Below are positions 1-8,986 of a DNA stretch of 64,000 nt, piece after piece. Each line of letters starts with the position of its first letter. The stretch's first letter is position 1. The notes beneath the pieces are model-generated. The model was not told the DNA's origin and ran no database searches. It saw nothing but the letters and a program-made list of their open reading frames with translations. Position numbers and translations under genes: made by a program. The DNA lies in the NCBI RefSeq assembly GCF_022788695.1, contig NZ_CP085154.1, positions 1,860,001-1,924,000 on the forward strand. The letters are read 5' to 3'. Source of the stretch: Pseudosulfitobacter sp. DSM 107133 (GTDB lineage Bacteria; Pseudomonadota; Alphaproteobacteria; Rhodobacterales; Rhodobacteraceae).

Positions 1-407
1 ACATTATGGTGCAGTATCACCAGCGCCAGTAAATCGAAGGCATCCTGGCGATAGCCGCGCACCCCGCTGGCGTGGCGCGGGTTGCCATGGGCGACCTTGA
101 ACCAGAAGGCGTTGTTCTCTGCGCTCAAGCGGACCTTGATCTGCAACCGCAGAGGGCGGTCGTCCAGATAGATGAGGCGGTCAAAAGCTTGAAACTCTGG
201 CGACGGATGACTGTCGATGCCAAGGCGCATCAAGAGGCTATCGCAGAGCAGCTCAGCGGCGCTGCCAAAGCGTTTGGCGTGGTGGGACTTGGCCGCCGTC
301 GAAATGTCGGGAAACGCGTGCAACTCGGTGAGCGGAACAAGCGCGTCTGCGCGCGGCGCGGGGTGGCGCGGCAAATCCAGCCCACGCAAGAAGGGTTGAG
401 TGATCAT
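1..407 (-). CDS. PD-(D/E)XK-like nuclease-fold protein, C-terminus cut by window edge
   Basis: The reading frame starts at the ATG at 407-405 behind an AAAGGA Shine-Dalgarno and stays open to the window edge, giving about 135 residues. The pattern fits a PD-(D/E)XK fold: E52 in a GSAAELL helix, D76 in FDRLIYLDD and a Q89-I-K91 strand, with spacing typical of the superfamily. The later stretch VRGYRQDAFDLLALV also fits that family. Known members include restriction-type and Holliday-junction-type nucleases; which kind this is cannot be told. It lies 90 bp downstream of another minus-strand gene and may share its transcript. The call is by motif only, and the C-terminus is missing. Confidence 0.55.
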   Translation of the reverse strand, partial: MITQPFLRGLDLPRHPAPRADALVPLTELHAFPDISTAAKSHHAKRFGSAAELLCDSLLMRLGIDSHPSPEFQAFDRLIYLDDRPLRLQIKVRLSAENNAFWFKVAHGNPRHASGVRGYRQDAFDLLALVILHHN

Positions 408-497
408 GATCTGATCCTTTCGAAAGAGGGAGGGCGTGCCGAACGTCGCGCCAAGACTGGCGCTGACGTCCGGCACGCGACTGACAGGCGCGGTGGA

Positions 498-1034
498 TTA
501 TGCCGCGCGTGCTGTAAGGGCCTCAGTCGGGGTGGGATCAGGGTCGTCATCGCGGTGGTAGGCGACAGCACCAAACCGCTCCAATGCAAAGAGTGCGTTT
601 AGGGCCGTGTCGGCCTCAGCGATTATCGCATTTACAGAACGATCAGAGGCGGTCGCGCCGCGCACACGAAACAAGCCACTGTGACGGATGTAGCGCTCAG
701 AAAGCGCAAGCATGTCGCAAAAATCTGTCAACGACAGGCACAGCTGATAGACCTGTGCGATCTGTTTGAGTGCGCGATCGGCGGCGCGGCGATTAGGGGT
801 GCTGAGTACGGTCTCCAATGCCGCATCGAGTGCAGACCAAGCCTCATCGGCCTCGCTCTGGTACAGCGCCAGTGCTGGATCAAAACGGGCACCGCCAGCA
901 AACTCCAAGTCGTTCTCTGACGTCACCGCGTGATGCGCCGCGCGCAGCAACCCGCGAAACGCATGGCTCACTGGTGTGTGTGAATGTGGGACTTCATGCA
1001 CGCCATTGGGCGTGGTAGGGATTGAATCAGCCAT
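498..1034 (-). CDS. hypothetical protein (178 aa)
   Basis: I chose the ATG at 1034 because a GAGGAG ribosome-binding site lies just upstream; the frame stays open further upstream to 1130 without a comparable site. The product is acidic and largely helical in appearance, with an N-terminal histidine- and proline-rich stretch and a C-terminal tail rich in Asp and Pro. I do not recognise the family. It precedes the PD-(D/E)XK-like gene on the same strand with a 90-bp gap, so the two may be co-transcribed accessory genes. Confidence 0.55.
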   Translation of the reverse strand: MADSIPTTPNGVHEVPHSHTPVSHAFRGLLRAAHHAVTSENDLEFAGGARFDPALALYQSEADEAWSALDAALETVLSTPNRRAADRALKQIAQVYQLCLSLTDFCDMLALSERYIRHSGLFRVRGATASDRSVNAIIAEADTALNALFALERFGAVAYHRDDDPDPTPTEALTARAA

Positions 1035-1304
1035 GTTGATCTCCTCGACAGATTGGCGTGGTGAGGGCGTTGTGGGAGTTACCGCTCCCGCTTCGCCCGG
1101 CTTACAGAACGCTGTGTTCAGCGCCGTCATTCAGAATCTATGGTTGAGATTGCTGGTTCCAAGAGACACCGACCGAGAAAATCGTGCCACGCACGCTAAG
1201 CCGCGGAAACGACTCGCGATTTTTCTAATTTTTTTTGATGGTTGCATGCTGTCGATGGATAGAGCAGAGCCAAGGGATTGCGTAAAATCGGCGGGAAGCA
1301 TGCG

Positions 1305-2661
1305 TAATTGGGCTGACCCTGCACTTTGGTCGAGCTCCCGATAGTATCACAGCATAGCTGTGAACAAGGGAGACAGATGATGGAATACTATGCTGGTTTA
1401 GATGTGTCGCTTCGGTCGTGTGCTTTGTGCATCGTCGATAGCAAAGGCAAGGTTTGGCTGGAGCGAGAGCTGCCATGCGAAGTTGCGGACATTGCTGCGT
1501 GCCTTGAAGCCTTTGATCACCCCGTTGAGCGCGTCGGTTTTGAAGCCGGTGCCTTGAGCCAGCATCTTTACTTTGGCTTACAATCCTTGGGCTTCGATAT
1601 CGTCTGTATGGAGGCCCGCCAGGTGAATGCTGCCTTGTCAGCGATGCGGAACAAAACAGATAAGACCGATGCGAAAGGGATTGCGCAGATCCTACGCACT
1701 GGGTGGTTCAGTCCAGTACATATGAAAAGCCGCGAAGCTCATGGCCTTCGGGCGCTGCTTAGCACACGCAAGGCATTGCTGAAGAAGACGATCGACCTTG
1801 CAAACGAAGTGCGGGGTTTATTGAAGATCTTCGGGGTACGACTGCCCAGAACGGTAAAGCACGGTTCCTTCGACGCCCTCGTTCGACCTATGATTGAGAT
1901 GGATGAAGTTCTCGCGCACGCGGTTCTTCCTTTACTTGATGCCCGTACGGTCCTCTTTCAAAACTATCTGGAACTGGATCGACGCGTGAAGCGCGCGGCA
2001 TCGCAAGACGCGGTGTGCATGCGGATGATGACAGTGCCAGGTGTGGGACCTATTGCAGCTTTGACATTCAAAGCCGCAATTGATGACCCCAATAGATTCA
2101 AAAAATCCCGCACTGTCGCAGCGCATTTTGGTCTCACGCCGCGAAGATATCAGTCAGGTGAACACGATAACCCCGGCCGAATATCGAAGGCAGGAGACCG
2201 AGATGTTCGTGCAACGCTGTATGCTGCAGCCAACGCAATGTTGATGCGAACCATGGCAGGGTCGCAGATCAAATCATGGGGCATGCGATTGATGCGCACC
2301 AAAGGTCGCCGTCGCGCTGTAGTCGCTGTCGCACGCAAACTCGCTGTCTTACTGCATCGAATGTGGGCCGATGGCACAGAATTCCGTCAGGAACAGGCAG
2401 GAGGCACGGCATGATCTAAAAAACCCCCAACCAACCTGACGGGATCGTCCAATCCGGACGAGGTCTGTGGATGAAGACGAAAATGTCTGCTGCGCAACTT
2501 GAAGCGCGCCGGGAAGCAGGGCTCTCCACTACCAATCCGACACATGCATGCAGCGGTGCCATTCGAACACCAAAACAGACTGCGAAGAGAAGCGTGACCC
2601 GGATAAGCGATCACCGATCACATAGAACAAGGAAAACGAGCTTGACCCAGACACCCAATTA
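1305..2661 (+). mobile_element. IS110-family insertion sequence (ends approximate)
   Basis: The element surrounds an IS110-type DEDD transposase. A TAATTGGG motif at 1305 has an inverted counterpart ending at 2661 (CCCAATTA), and similar bases follow on both sides, so these are my proposed boundaries. IS110 elements usually lack clear terminal inverted repeats and target duplications, so the ends are inferred. The 245 bp after the transposase hold a 63-codon open frame (2471-2662) with no family resemblance, which I do not call a gene. Confidence 0.5.
1377..2414 (+). CDS. IS110-family DEDD transposase
   Basis: The protein is about 345 residues. The start is the ATG at 1377 behind GGGAGA; a second ATG follows directly. 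The N-terminal RuvC-like DEDD domain begins with YYAGLDVS, continues through VGFEAGALS and has the NKTDKTDAKGIAQ block that is characteristic of IS110 transposases. The C-terminal transposase_20 part has VPGVGPIAALTF followed by the serine-containing RRYQSGEHDNPGRISK block. It catalyses site-specific excision and insertion of its own element. The frame appears intact, so it may be active. Confidence 0.93.
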   Translation: MMEYYAGLDVSLRSCALCIVDSKGKVWLERELPCEVADIAACLEAFDHPVERVGFEAGALSQHLYFGLQSLGFDIVCMEARQVNAALSAMRNKTDKTDAKGIAQILRTGWFSPVHMKSREAHGLRALLSTRKALLKKTIDLANEVRGLLKIFGVRLPRTVKHGSFDALVRPMIEMDEVLAHAVLPLLDARTVLFQNYLELDRRVKRAASQDAVCMRMMTVPGVGPIAALTFKAAIDDPNRFKKSRTVAAHFGLTPRRYQSGEHDNPGRISKAGDRDVRATLYAAANAMLMRTMAGSQIKSWGMRLMRTKGRRRAVVAVARKLAVLLHRMWADGTEFRQEQAGGTA

Positions 2662-2781
2662 GAGAAGCTGACATTCGCTGCAGTCATCGTCATTAGCTGT
2701 TTGCACCCGCTACAGGTGTCATATTCAACACGGGCGAGCTTCGGTGTTCCCGTCGCGAACCGAGAGTGCTAATGTGGTTGA
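2662..2781. other. intergenic region upstream of the four-gene cassette
   Basis: This stretch follows the IS110 element and leads into the methyltransferase gene at 2782. It holds the phrase GCTGACATTCGCTGCA (near 2668), which recurs with small changes near 10100 after the IS630 element (GCCGACATTCGCTGC). The shared phrase may be a leftover of a common flanking sequence. I see no convincing sigma-70 promoter, although the cassette promoter should lie here. Confidence 0.35.
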
Positions 2782-3588
2782 ATGAGTGGACAATCAAAGC
2801 TGCTAAAGTGGGCAGGAAGTAAGTCACAGATATCAGATAGGCTTAGTCCTTTCTTGAGGTTCGATGTCCCGTACATCGAGCCCTTTTGCGGCTCGGCAGT
2901 GTTCTTCTTTGAGAATTCTCCAGAGACCAGTCATCTAAACGATCTGAACTCCGATCTAATTGGGTTCTTCCGTCAGACTAAGTCTGCTCCTGATGAAGTG
3001 TGGGAGCAATATGCTGCAATACCTGTCGACGAGCAGTCTTACTACTCAGCGCGAACGAGATACAACGAGATGGAACAGAGTCCTGAAAAGGCTGGGCATT
3101 TTATTTACTTAAACCATTTCTGTTTCAATGGTCTCTATAGGACCAATCGCAATGGAAAATTCAACACCCCGTATGGCGCAAAGCTAAAAGTAAAAAAGAA
3201 GTTGGATTGCGAGGCATTTCGGCGGTTCTCAGGAGTGCTTCAGAATGCGCAACTACATAGTCTGGATTTTGAAGATTTTTTGTTGCAACTAAATCCAACC
3301 GGATCATGTATTTACATGGATCCACCGTATTTTACTAATGACGAACGGGTTTTTGGAGAATATGGGGCAAATACATTCAAAGGTCACGATCTGGAACGTC
3401 TATTTAGCGTCTCCCATGCTCTTTCCGGGAAAAATCGCGTTGTGATTTCATACAAGAACTGCTCGGAGTTCTCAGAAAAGTTCTGTGGCTCAATTGTTGG
3501 TGAGATTTCTGTGACAAGAAATGTTGGAGGTTTTGCGGGGCGTAGGAAGGTAGAGAAAGAGTTAGTAGCAGTATTGGACAATCAGTAA
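2782..3588 (+). CDS. D12-class DNA adenine N6-methyltransferase
   Basis: The protein has 268 residues, the usual length for Dam/DpnM-type enzymes. The SAM-binding motif I is YIEPFCGSAVFFF (31-43), preceded by LKWAGSK (8-14), the typical N-terminus of this class. The catalytic motif is DPPY (180-183). It should transfer a methyl group from SAM to adenine N6 at a short target that cannot be predicted here. It is the first gene of a plus-strand cassette, with only 4 bp before the phosphoesterase start. The ribosome-binding site is weak. In this context it may mark host DNA as self. Family assignment is secure; the role is inferred. Confidence 0.92.
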   Translation: MSGQSKLLKWAGSKSQISDRLSPFLRFDVPYIEPFCGSAVFFFENSPETSHLNDLNSDLIGFFRQTKSAPDEVWEQYAAIPVDEQSYYSARTRYNEMEQSPEKAGHFIYLNHFCFNGLYRTNRNGKFNTPYGAKLKVKKKLDCEAFRRFSGVLQNAQLHSLDFEDFLLQLNPTGSCIYMDPPYFTNDERVFGEYGANTFKGHDLERLFSVSHALSGKNRVVISYKNCSEFSEKFCGSIVGEISVTRNVGGFAGRRKVEKELVAVLDNQ

Positions 3589-3890
3589 TTCGATGAAATT
3601 TCTTATTATAAGCGATGTTCACGCGATTTCCGAAGAGCTTTCAAAGTTACCTGATGGGCACGGCTATCATGGTGAGGATGGAAGCGGTTTTCGGATTGAA
3701 CATCGTACTAAGTCTTCCAATCGGATCTTGGCGCTTGGAGATTGCCTCAATGACCAGGCCGGACAAATTGATGTGCTCGTATGCCTCGGCGATTTTGCTC
3801 ATCAGGCAAAAAAACTCGTTCTGCTCCAAGTTTGGCATGACCTGCATGAGGTTGCGCAGCGTTTAAAGATTCCGATGGTGATAGGTATCA

Positions 3891-5225
3891 GAGAGTGTCC
3901 GACCTTCTGTGTATGAGTAATATGGCCCATGCTTCACCAACGAAGGAGCATGACTGCAATGACAATTTCCAAGGAACTACTGGACGAGCTGCTCAGCGGC
4001 GTTGAACGACCTGAGGATTTACTCGGCGACAAAGGCCTGATGAAGGAACTGAAGGTCCGGCTGATGGAACGGATGTTGGGCGCGGAACTGACCGAGCATC
4101 TGGGCTATGAGCCACATGGTGAGCCTGCCAGCCAGCAGGCCAACCGGCGTAATGGGGCGACGCGCAAAGTGCTGAAGGGCAACGACGGTGCGGTGCCGAT
4201 TGACATCCCACGAGACCGGGAAGGCAGTTTCGAACCTGAGCTGATCCAGAAGGGCCAAACCCGGATCGACGGGATGGATGACAAGATCATCGGGCTTTAT
4301 GCTGCAGGTTTGTCGACCCGCGATATCCGCGCCCACCTTGAAGAGGTTTATGGCCTGAAGGTTTCCGCCGACCTGGTCAGTCGCGTCACCGATGCGGTTC
4401 TGGAGGAGGTTTCAGATTGGCAAAACCGTGCCTTGGAACCAGTTTATCCTATCGTTTTTCTCGACGCTCTCAGGGTCAAAATCCGCGACGCTGAAAGTCG
4501 CCAGGTTAAAAACAAGGCCGTCTACGTGGCCTTGGGGGTCACCGCGGAGGGTGAACGCGAGGTTCTGGGCCTGTGGATCGCGGCCAACGAGGGGGCCAAA
4601 TTCTGGCTGTCGATCATGAACAACCTGCGCAATCGGGGCGTCGAAGACATCCTGATCGCCGTCGTCGATGGCCTTAAGGGCTTCCCTGACGCCATCAACG
4701 CAGCCTTCCCCGATACGACTGTGCAAACCTGCATCGTGCACCTTGTGCGCCACTCCCTGAACTTCTGCGGCTGGAAAGACCGCAAGGCCGTGGCCAAAGA
4801 CCTGCGTCGGGTTTATCAGGCGGTGGACGACGAGGAAGCCGCCAAAGCCTTGGATGATTTCGAAGCTGAATGGGGTACAAAATACCCCTCAATCGCGCCA
4901 AGCTGGCGGCGCGCATGGCAGGAGGTCATCCCGTTCTTTGCCTTCCCGCCCGCGGTGCGCAAAATCATCTACACCACCAACGCCATAGAAAGTCTGAACC
5001 GGGTGATCCGGAAAACCACGAAAACACGTGGCAGCTTTCCAACAGATGATGCCGCAACCAAGCTGATCTATTTGGCAATCCGAAAATTCGAGAACACCGG
5101 ACGGTGTGTCAGGGAATGGGTTGCTGCCCGAAACCAGTTCGCTATTCTCTACCCTGAACGGTTCAACCGATGACCTGTTTCAACCGCATGGGCTAAGCCT
5201 CATACACAGAGTTTCGGATACTCCC
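3891..5225 (+). mobile_element. IS256-family insertion sequence, complete, with 8-bp target duplication
   Basis: The element is 1,335 bp. Its ends are imperfect inverted repeats of about 27 bp: the left begins GAGAGTGTCCGACCTTCTGT and the right, read inward, begins GGGAGTATCCGAAACTCTGT. Both continue with GTATGAG. The flanking target duplication is AGGTATCA at 3883-3890 and 5226-5233. IS256 elements typically make 8-9 bp duplications. The insertion disrupts the phosphoesterase gene and may also have polar effects on the two genes behind it. Confidence 0.93.
3959..5173 (+). CDS. IS256-family (mutator type) transposase
   Basis: The protein is about 404 residues, starting with MTISKELLDELL. I prefer the ATG at 3959, about 10 bp behind AAGGAG, over the ATG at 3950, which is too close to that site. 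The DDE-type mutator transposase domain is recognised from the ELTEHLGYEPH block, VFLDALRVKIRD (first Asp), VVDGLKGFPDAI (second Asp) and the C-terminal IYTTNAIESLNRVIRK with the catalytic Glu. The frame is intact. Confidence 0.95.
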   Translation: MTISKELLDELLSGVERPEDLLGDKGLMKELKVRLMERMLGAELTEHLGYEPHGEPASQQANRRNGATRKVLKGNDGAVPIDIPRDREGSFEPELIQKGQTRIDGMDDKIIGLYAAGLSTRDIRAHLEEVYGLKVSADLVSRVTDAVLEEVSDWQNRALEPVYPIVFLDALRVKIRDAESRQVKNKAVYVALGVTAEGEREVLGLWIAANEGAKFWLSIMNNLRNRGVEDILIAVVDGLKGFPDAINAAFPDTTVQTCIVHLVRHSLNFCGWKDRKAVAKDLRRVYQAVDDEEAAKALDDFEAEWGTKYPSIAPSWRRAWQEVIPFFAFPPAVRKIIYTTNAIESLNRVIRKTTKTRGSFPTDDAATKLIYLAIRKFENTGRCVREWVAARNQFAILYPERFNR

Positions 5226-6137
5226 AGGTATCACGGGAAATCACGACATCGCAACTCGCATCGAAGACATCGAAGAGGCAGCCTTGCGTGTTGATTTCTT
5301 AAAGCAAATACGTCCTGCGTTCCCCTCTCACAATCCGGTTCTAAACGATGGCTATCACAACGATGGTGTGGGAACTTGCGAATTTAATGAGTGTCTACTG
5401 GTCGCTCTTGATACATGTAAGTTACATGGCTTTGGCAAGAACGGTGAAGTCTCTCAGGATATTTGGTCAATTGGTTACTTGACCGATGGAATGATCGAAA
5501 AGGCCATGGACGCTATTGAAAGAACTGCCTGCGAGCATGTTCTTGTGATGATGCATCATCATCCTCTCAAGATTGATGACATCTTGGATGAACAATACGA
5601 TCAGATGTCGAATGGCCCACGTTTTCTTGAGCTTTTGGGATCTTCAGGAAAAAACTGCATCGTGGCCCATGGCCACAAACATCTAGTAAATCTGAAGAGA
5701 GCGCCGGTAGGAGTTCGACCTGCGGTCCTGCTTTCTGCAGCGAGTCTTGCGGCCTACCCATATCGTGGGCAGGATAGCCATTTTTGCAATCAGTTTCATC
5801 TTCTTGATTTTGACCTAGCCGAACGTAGCCGGCCTCAAGGTACAATTTTCTCTTGGGACTGGGGCGCGTCTCGCTGGGAAGAGAGCAAGAAGCACACTAT
5901 GCCACATATAAGTAAATTTGGGCCAACCTTGGATCTTGACGCGGTTGAAATGAAGCTCAGAGTTGTACCCATCGTGGGGGCCTTGAACCGTGCGAAGCTG
6001 CTGGCGGCAGTTCCGGAAGTTGAGTATTTGTCGCTTGATCAGGTCAATGAGATCAACAATAGGTTGGAAACAACCGGCAGAGAAATCCTTCAGACGCGAT
6101 CCCAAGTAAGTGGGATGATGCTGCAGGGAGATGAATT

Positions 6138-7994
6138 GTGATAGTACACTCATCTTTCAATGCTCGGAATGCTTCACCTAGGCAAATCGCTGAGACATTC
6201 GTTGTCCCTGATTATTTTGAGCAGGTTGCAGGATTTCATAACTTGGTGCTGGTCGGACCAAGAGGACTTGGCAAAACCACAATTATGAAGGCCCTTACCG
6301 CGTCTGGTTTGTTTTTTCTTCATCAAAGACCTGATTTGAAAGATCGGCTTTCCAAAATTGATTTTAATTTTATCCCAATCTATATTCCAGCTGAAACCAT
6401 TTGGCGTGGGAACGCCCAATCAATTTCTGGCGCATTGGAAGTGGATTACGAGCGAGATCATGTTCTTAATGGACTGTTTGTGGATCATTGCCTGCATCAA
6501 CTGGTAGCGTCGTTCGAGGACGCGATTTCTGAATCTGACGCCGAAGCAAATGACACACTTTTCCCTTGGTCAGTTCAAATTTCGGAACAAGAAGAAAAAT
6601 TTATCAGCAACGAATGTTCCAAATTCTGGGGTCTGAGGCGGGCTCAGAATTCATTCGTTGGTTTAAAACTAGCGCTACTTCAGCGCTCCAATCAATATAG
6701 ATCAGCGATTAGCTCACTCCCCAACAAGCAAGCCCTTGATGCCGTAATGCAGATGGAAAGCCTTGATTTTCTTCTGATGTTAAAGGGTTTCTTCAACATT
6801 GTTGGGAGCTTGCGAGGCGAACTGCGATGGAGCATATGTTTTGACGAGATGGAAATTGCCCCTAAGCGAGTTCTCGCTCAACTGTATGAGAATCTGAGAT
6901 CATTTGACCAAAGAGCCGTTTTGAAGTTCTCCCTATTCCCTTATATCGACTTTTATTCGTTAAAGGAAAGAGTTGCGGCCCAAGAAAACGGCCCTGTCGA
7001 AGGGCAGGATTATCACTCCATAATTCTCGCTAACAAGTTTGCTAATGCAGACTACACGCTTTCTAAAAAGCTAATCTCAAACGAGTGCCTCGCAGCAGGT
7101 ACCACATCTACGGATTTCGCCGAATACTTAAATAGCTCAACCTCGATTCATAAAGGCACACGAAAATTCTCTGCTTCTGGGTTCGAGCGGAACTTTGTGG
7201 AAATTCACACAATGGCGGTACAGGCTGGGGACACCTCATATGTTACTTACATGTCAAAGAATGGAGTGAGCAAGGCGGGGGATATAAACAAGATCAAAGG
7301 TGAGAAGAAACGTGCCCAGCTGATTAGAAAACCCCTCCCTATAGCAGAAATCCGAAGCTATTATTTGGTAAAGGGAGGCCATACATCCGGCTGGGCTAGT
7401 CGCCGGACGTCAGCCAAAGGCTATGGCTACTATCACGGGTTTGACCAAATCTTGGCTTTGACAGAAGGGAATCCGAGGGCCATCAAATACTATGTCGGCG
7501 ATCTTTTGAAGAGCTTCCTCGCCAAAGAGAATCCTGCAGTAGCCCAAAACCGTGCAATTAGTCGAAACGTAGACAGGTTCCGAGCGCTTATTTCAGCACA
7601 TACTTATTCGACCGAGGCCTTGGAAAGTCAAATCCATTCGATCCTTGAACTTGTTGACAAACTTGGCGACGCTCTGAGCGAAAATTTGTTAGGGCAAAAT
7701 TTCCAGCCGGAACCCGCATTGTCTTACGTTGTGAGAAACCTCAAACCAGAACTCAAGGAACCGTTAGCGCTTGCCATCAACTCGGGAGCTTTAGTTGTGG
7801 ATCAATTATCAGGAAGCAAACAGTTGATTTTTGATCTCGAAGAACATCGGTTTCGAATCTCACATCGGTTGGCGCCCTTCTACAAGCTTCCAACCATTAC
7901 AGGACAATCAAGAACGCTTTCAGGTTTGCCAGAAACAAAAATTTCTTACGCGGAGCAACCTGACCTGTTGAATTGGGCAAGTAAAGATGACTGA
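6138..7994 (+). CDS. ORC/CDC6-like AAA ATPase (618 aa)
   Basis: The start is a GTG at 6138 overlapping the phosphoesterase stop (GTGA), with GGGAG 7 bp upstream. The Walker A motif is GPRGLGKTT (40-48) and the Walker B motif is ICFDEME (233-239), followed by a sensor-like KFSLFPY strand. A later GNPRAIKYYVGDLL segment resembles the lid/winged-helix part of ORC/CDC6 and STAND-like ATPases. The N-terminal FNARNASPRQIAETFV stretch matches ORC/CDC6-family ATPases known from bacterial defence loci. It probably binds and hydrolyses ATP as the sensor or motor of the cassette. It overlaps the next gene by 8 bp. AT content is higher than in core genes. Confidence 0.8.
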   Translation: MIVHSSFNARNASPRQIAETFVVPDYFEQVAGFHNLVLVGPRGLGKTTIMKALTASGLFFLHQRPDLKDRLSKIDFNFIPIYIPAETIWRGNAQSISGALEVDYERDHVLNGLFVDHCLHQLVASFEDAISESDAEANDTLFPWSVQISEQEEKFISNECSKFWGLRRAQNSFVGLKLALLQRSNQYRSAISSLPNKQALDAVMQMESLDFLLMLKGFFNIVGSLRGELRWSICFDEMEIAPKRVLAQLYENLRSFDQRAVLKFSLFPYIDFYSLKERVAAQENGPVEGQDYHSIILANKFANADYTLSKKLISNECLAAGTTSTDFAEYLNSSTSIHKGTRKFSASGFERNFVEIHTMAVQAGDTSYVTYMSKNGVSKAGDINKIKGEKKRAQLIRKPLPIAEIRSYYLVKGGHTSGWASRRTSAKGYGYYHGFDQILALTEGNPRAIKYYVGDLLKSFLAKENPAVAQNRAISRNVDRFRALISAHTYSTEALESQIHSILELVDKLGDALSENLLGQNFQPEPALSYVVRNLKPELKEPLALAINSGALVVDQLSGSKQLIFDLEEHRFRISHRLAPFYKLPTITGQSRTLSGLPETKISYAEQPDLLNWASKDD

Positions 7995-8907
7995 GATATC
8001 GCTTATCGAGCCCAATGATGTGAAAGCTGATCTATTTATCGGCTGCGTAGGTTATGAACATCGTTCGCTCGAGGCGCTTCGAAAGATACACAACGCCGAT
8101 CTTGATCCTGCAATGATCTTGTTTGACTATCAGTCAGGTGATCTTTTTTCATACCCTGAAAATCGTGCTGACCTAATCGTTCAGAATGCTACACTTGTAG
8201 CCAATTTTGGTGAATTTATGGAGAAGGTCGAGGCATATTTGAATGCTTCGGTGAGTGCGTCTATTTTGTTCGATGTCACTTCTTTTGACCGCGAAAAGAT
8301 TGCTGTCATCTTGCAAACATTTTTTGGAAAACGAAGCCATATTGGAGCAGTGTCCATCTGTTACTTCCCAAGAACATTTGTTGAGCCGTCACATTCACTT
8401 GACATAGTCCGGTCGTTTGGACCGGTCATACCGGCATTTATTGGAGAAACCTCGTCTTCCCGGGACTCTTTGGCGCTATTGATTGGCGCAGGTTATGAGT
8501 ATGGAAGGGCGGTCGGAGCAATAGATTTACTTGAACCCGATCGGATTTACTGCATGACGCCGATTGGAACGGATTCGAGATTTGAAGATGCAATTGAGAA
8601 GAATAATTTAGGCTTTAGCTTTCTAGAGAATGAAGAACTACTTCAAAAATATGATCTGTCTCGTCCAGAAAATTTGTTTTATGAAATCCGTAGAATAGTT
8701 GAATTTGAAGTTCAGGAAAGAAATGTCCTGATTTTGCCGCTGGGGCCAAAGTTGTTTGCAGCAGCAGCAATGTTGGTGGCCTTCATCCTGCATCCATCGG
8801 TTATGGTTTGGAGGCATTCAACAGCCTCAAAGGATGCTCCGAAATCCACTTCAGATGCACACGCAAGTGGTGTCGATGTTCGATTAGCATTCAGATTTGT
8901 CAGCTGA
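7987..8907 (+). CDS. unrecognised protein, last gene of the methylase-phosphoesterase-ATPase cassette (306 aa)
   Basis: The ATG at 7987 lies inside the end of the ATPase gene, an 8-bp overlap that implies coupled translation. I do not recognise a family with certainty. Visible conserved-looking blocks are FIGCVGYEHRS near the N-terminus, FDYQSGD, FDVTSFDRE, a central YEYGRAVG, TPIGTDSRF, and a C-terminal LPLGPKLFAAAAMLVA. Alternating hydrophobic strands and glycine turns suggest a Rossmann-like fold, possibly a ligand sensor, but this is inference. No signal peptide or membrane span is evident, so it is probably cytoplasmic. Confidence 0.75.
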   Translation: MTEISLIEPNDVKADLFIGCVGYEHRSLEALRKIHNADLDPAMILFDYQSGDLFSYPENRADLIVQNATLVANFGEFMEKVEAYLNASVSASILFDVTSFDREKIAVILQTFFGKRSHIGAVSICYFPRTFVEPSHSLDIVRSFGPVIPAFIGETSSSRDSLALLIGAGYEYGRAVGAIDLLEPDRIYCMTPIGTDSRFEDAIEKNNLGFSFLENEELLQKYDLSRPENLFYEIRRIVEFEVQERNVLILPLGPKLFAAAAMLVAFILHPSVMVWRHSTASKDAPKSTSDAHASGVDVRLAFRFVS

Positions 8908-8986
8908 GAGCTCTTTTCTTAATTATGCTGTATGGGAACTTAGAATGCTGCACCGTTCCAATTGATTGCTTTCGGCCCGGCATTTA

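Larger units (their letters stand above)
3593..6141 (+). pseudogene. calcineurin-like metallophosphoesterase gene split by IS256
   Basis: The gene runs 3593-3890, is interrupted by an IS256-family element plus duplicated target, and resumes at 5234-6141. Removing the element and one target copy leaves 1,206 bp, a perfect frame of 401 residues. All five metal-binding motifs are then present: SDVH (D8, H10), LGD (66-67), GNHD (101-104), HHHP and GHKH. The GNHD codons lie immediately after the insertion point. The family hydrolyses phosphodiesters in nucleic acids, nucleotides or proteins. As it stands only a 107-residue N-terminal product and a possible internally started 285-residue fragment can be made. 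It sits between the methyltransferase and the ATPase. Confidence 0.9.

Noticed and set aside
2471..2662. 63-codon ORF after the IS110 transposase
   Set aside because: Basic, low-complexity product without ribosome-binding support; most likely the non-coding tail of the insertion sequence.
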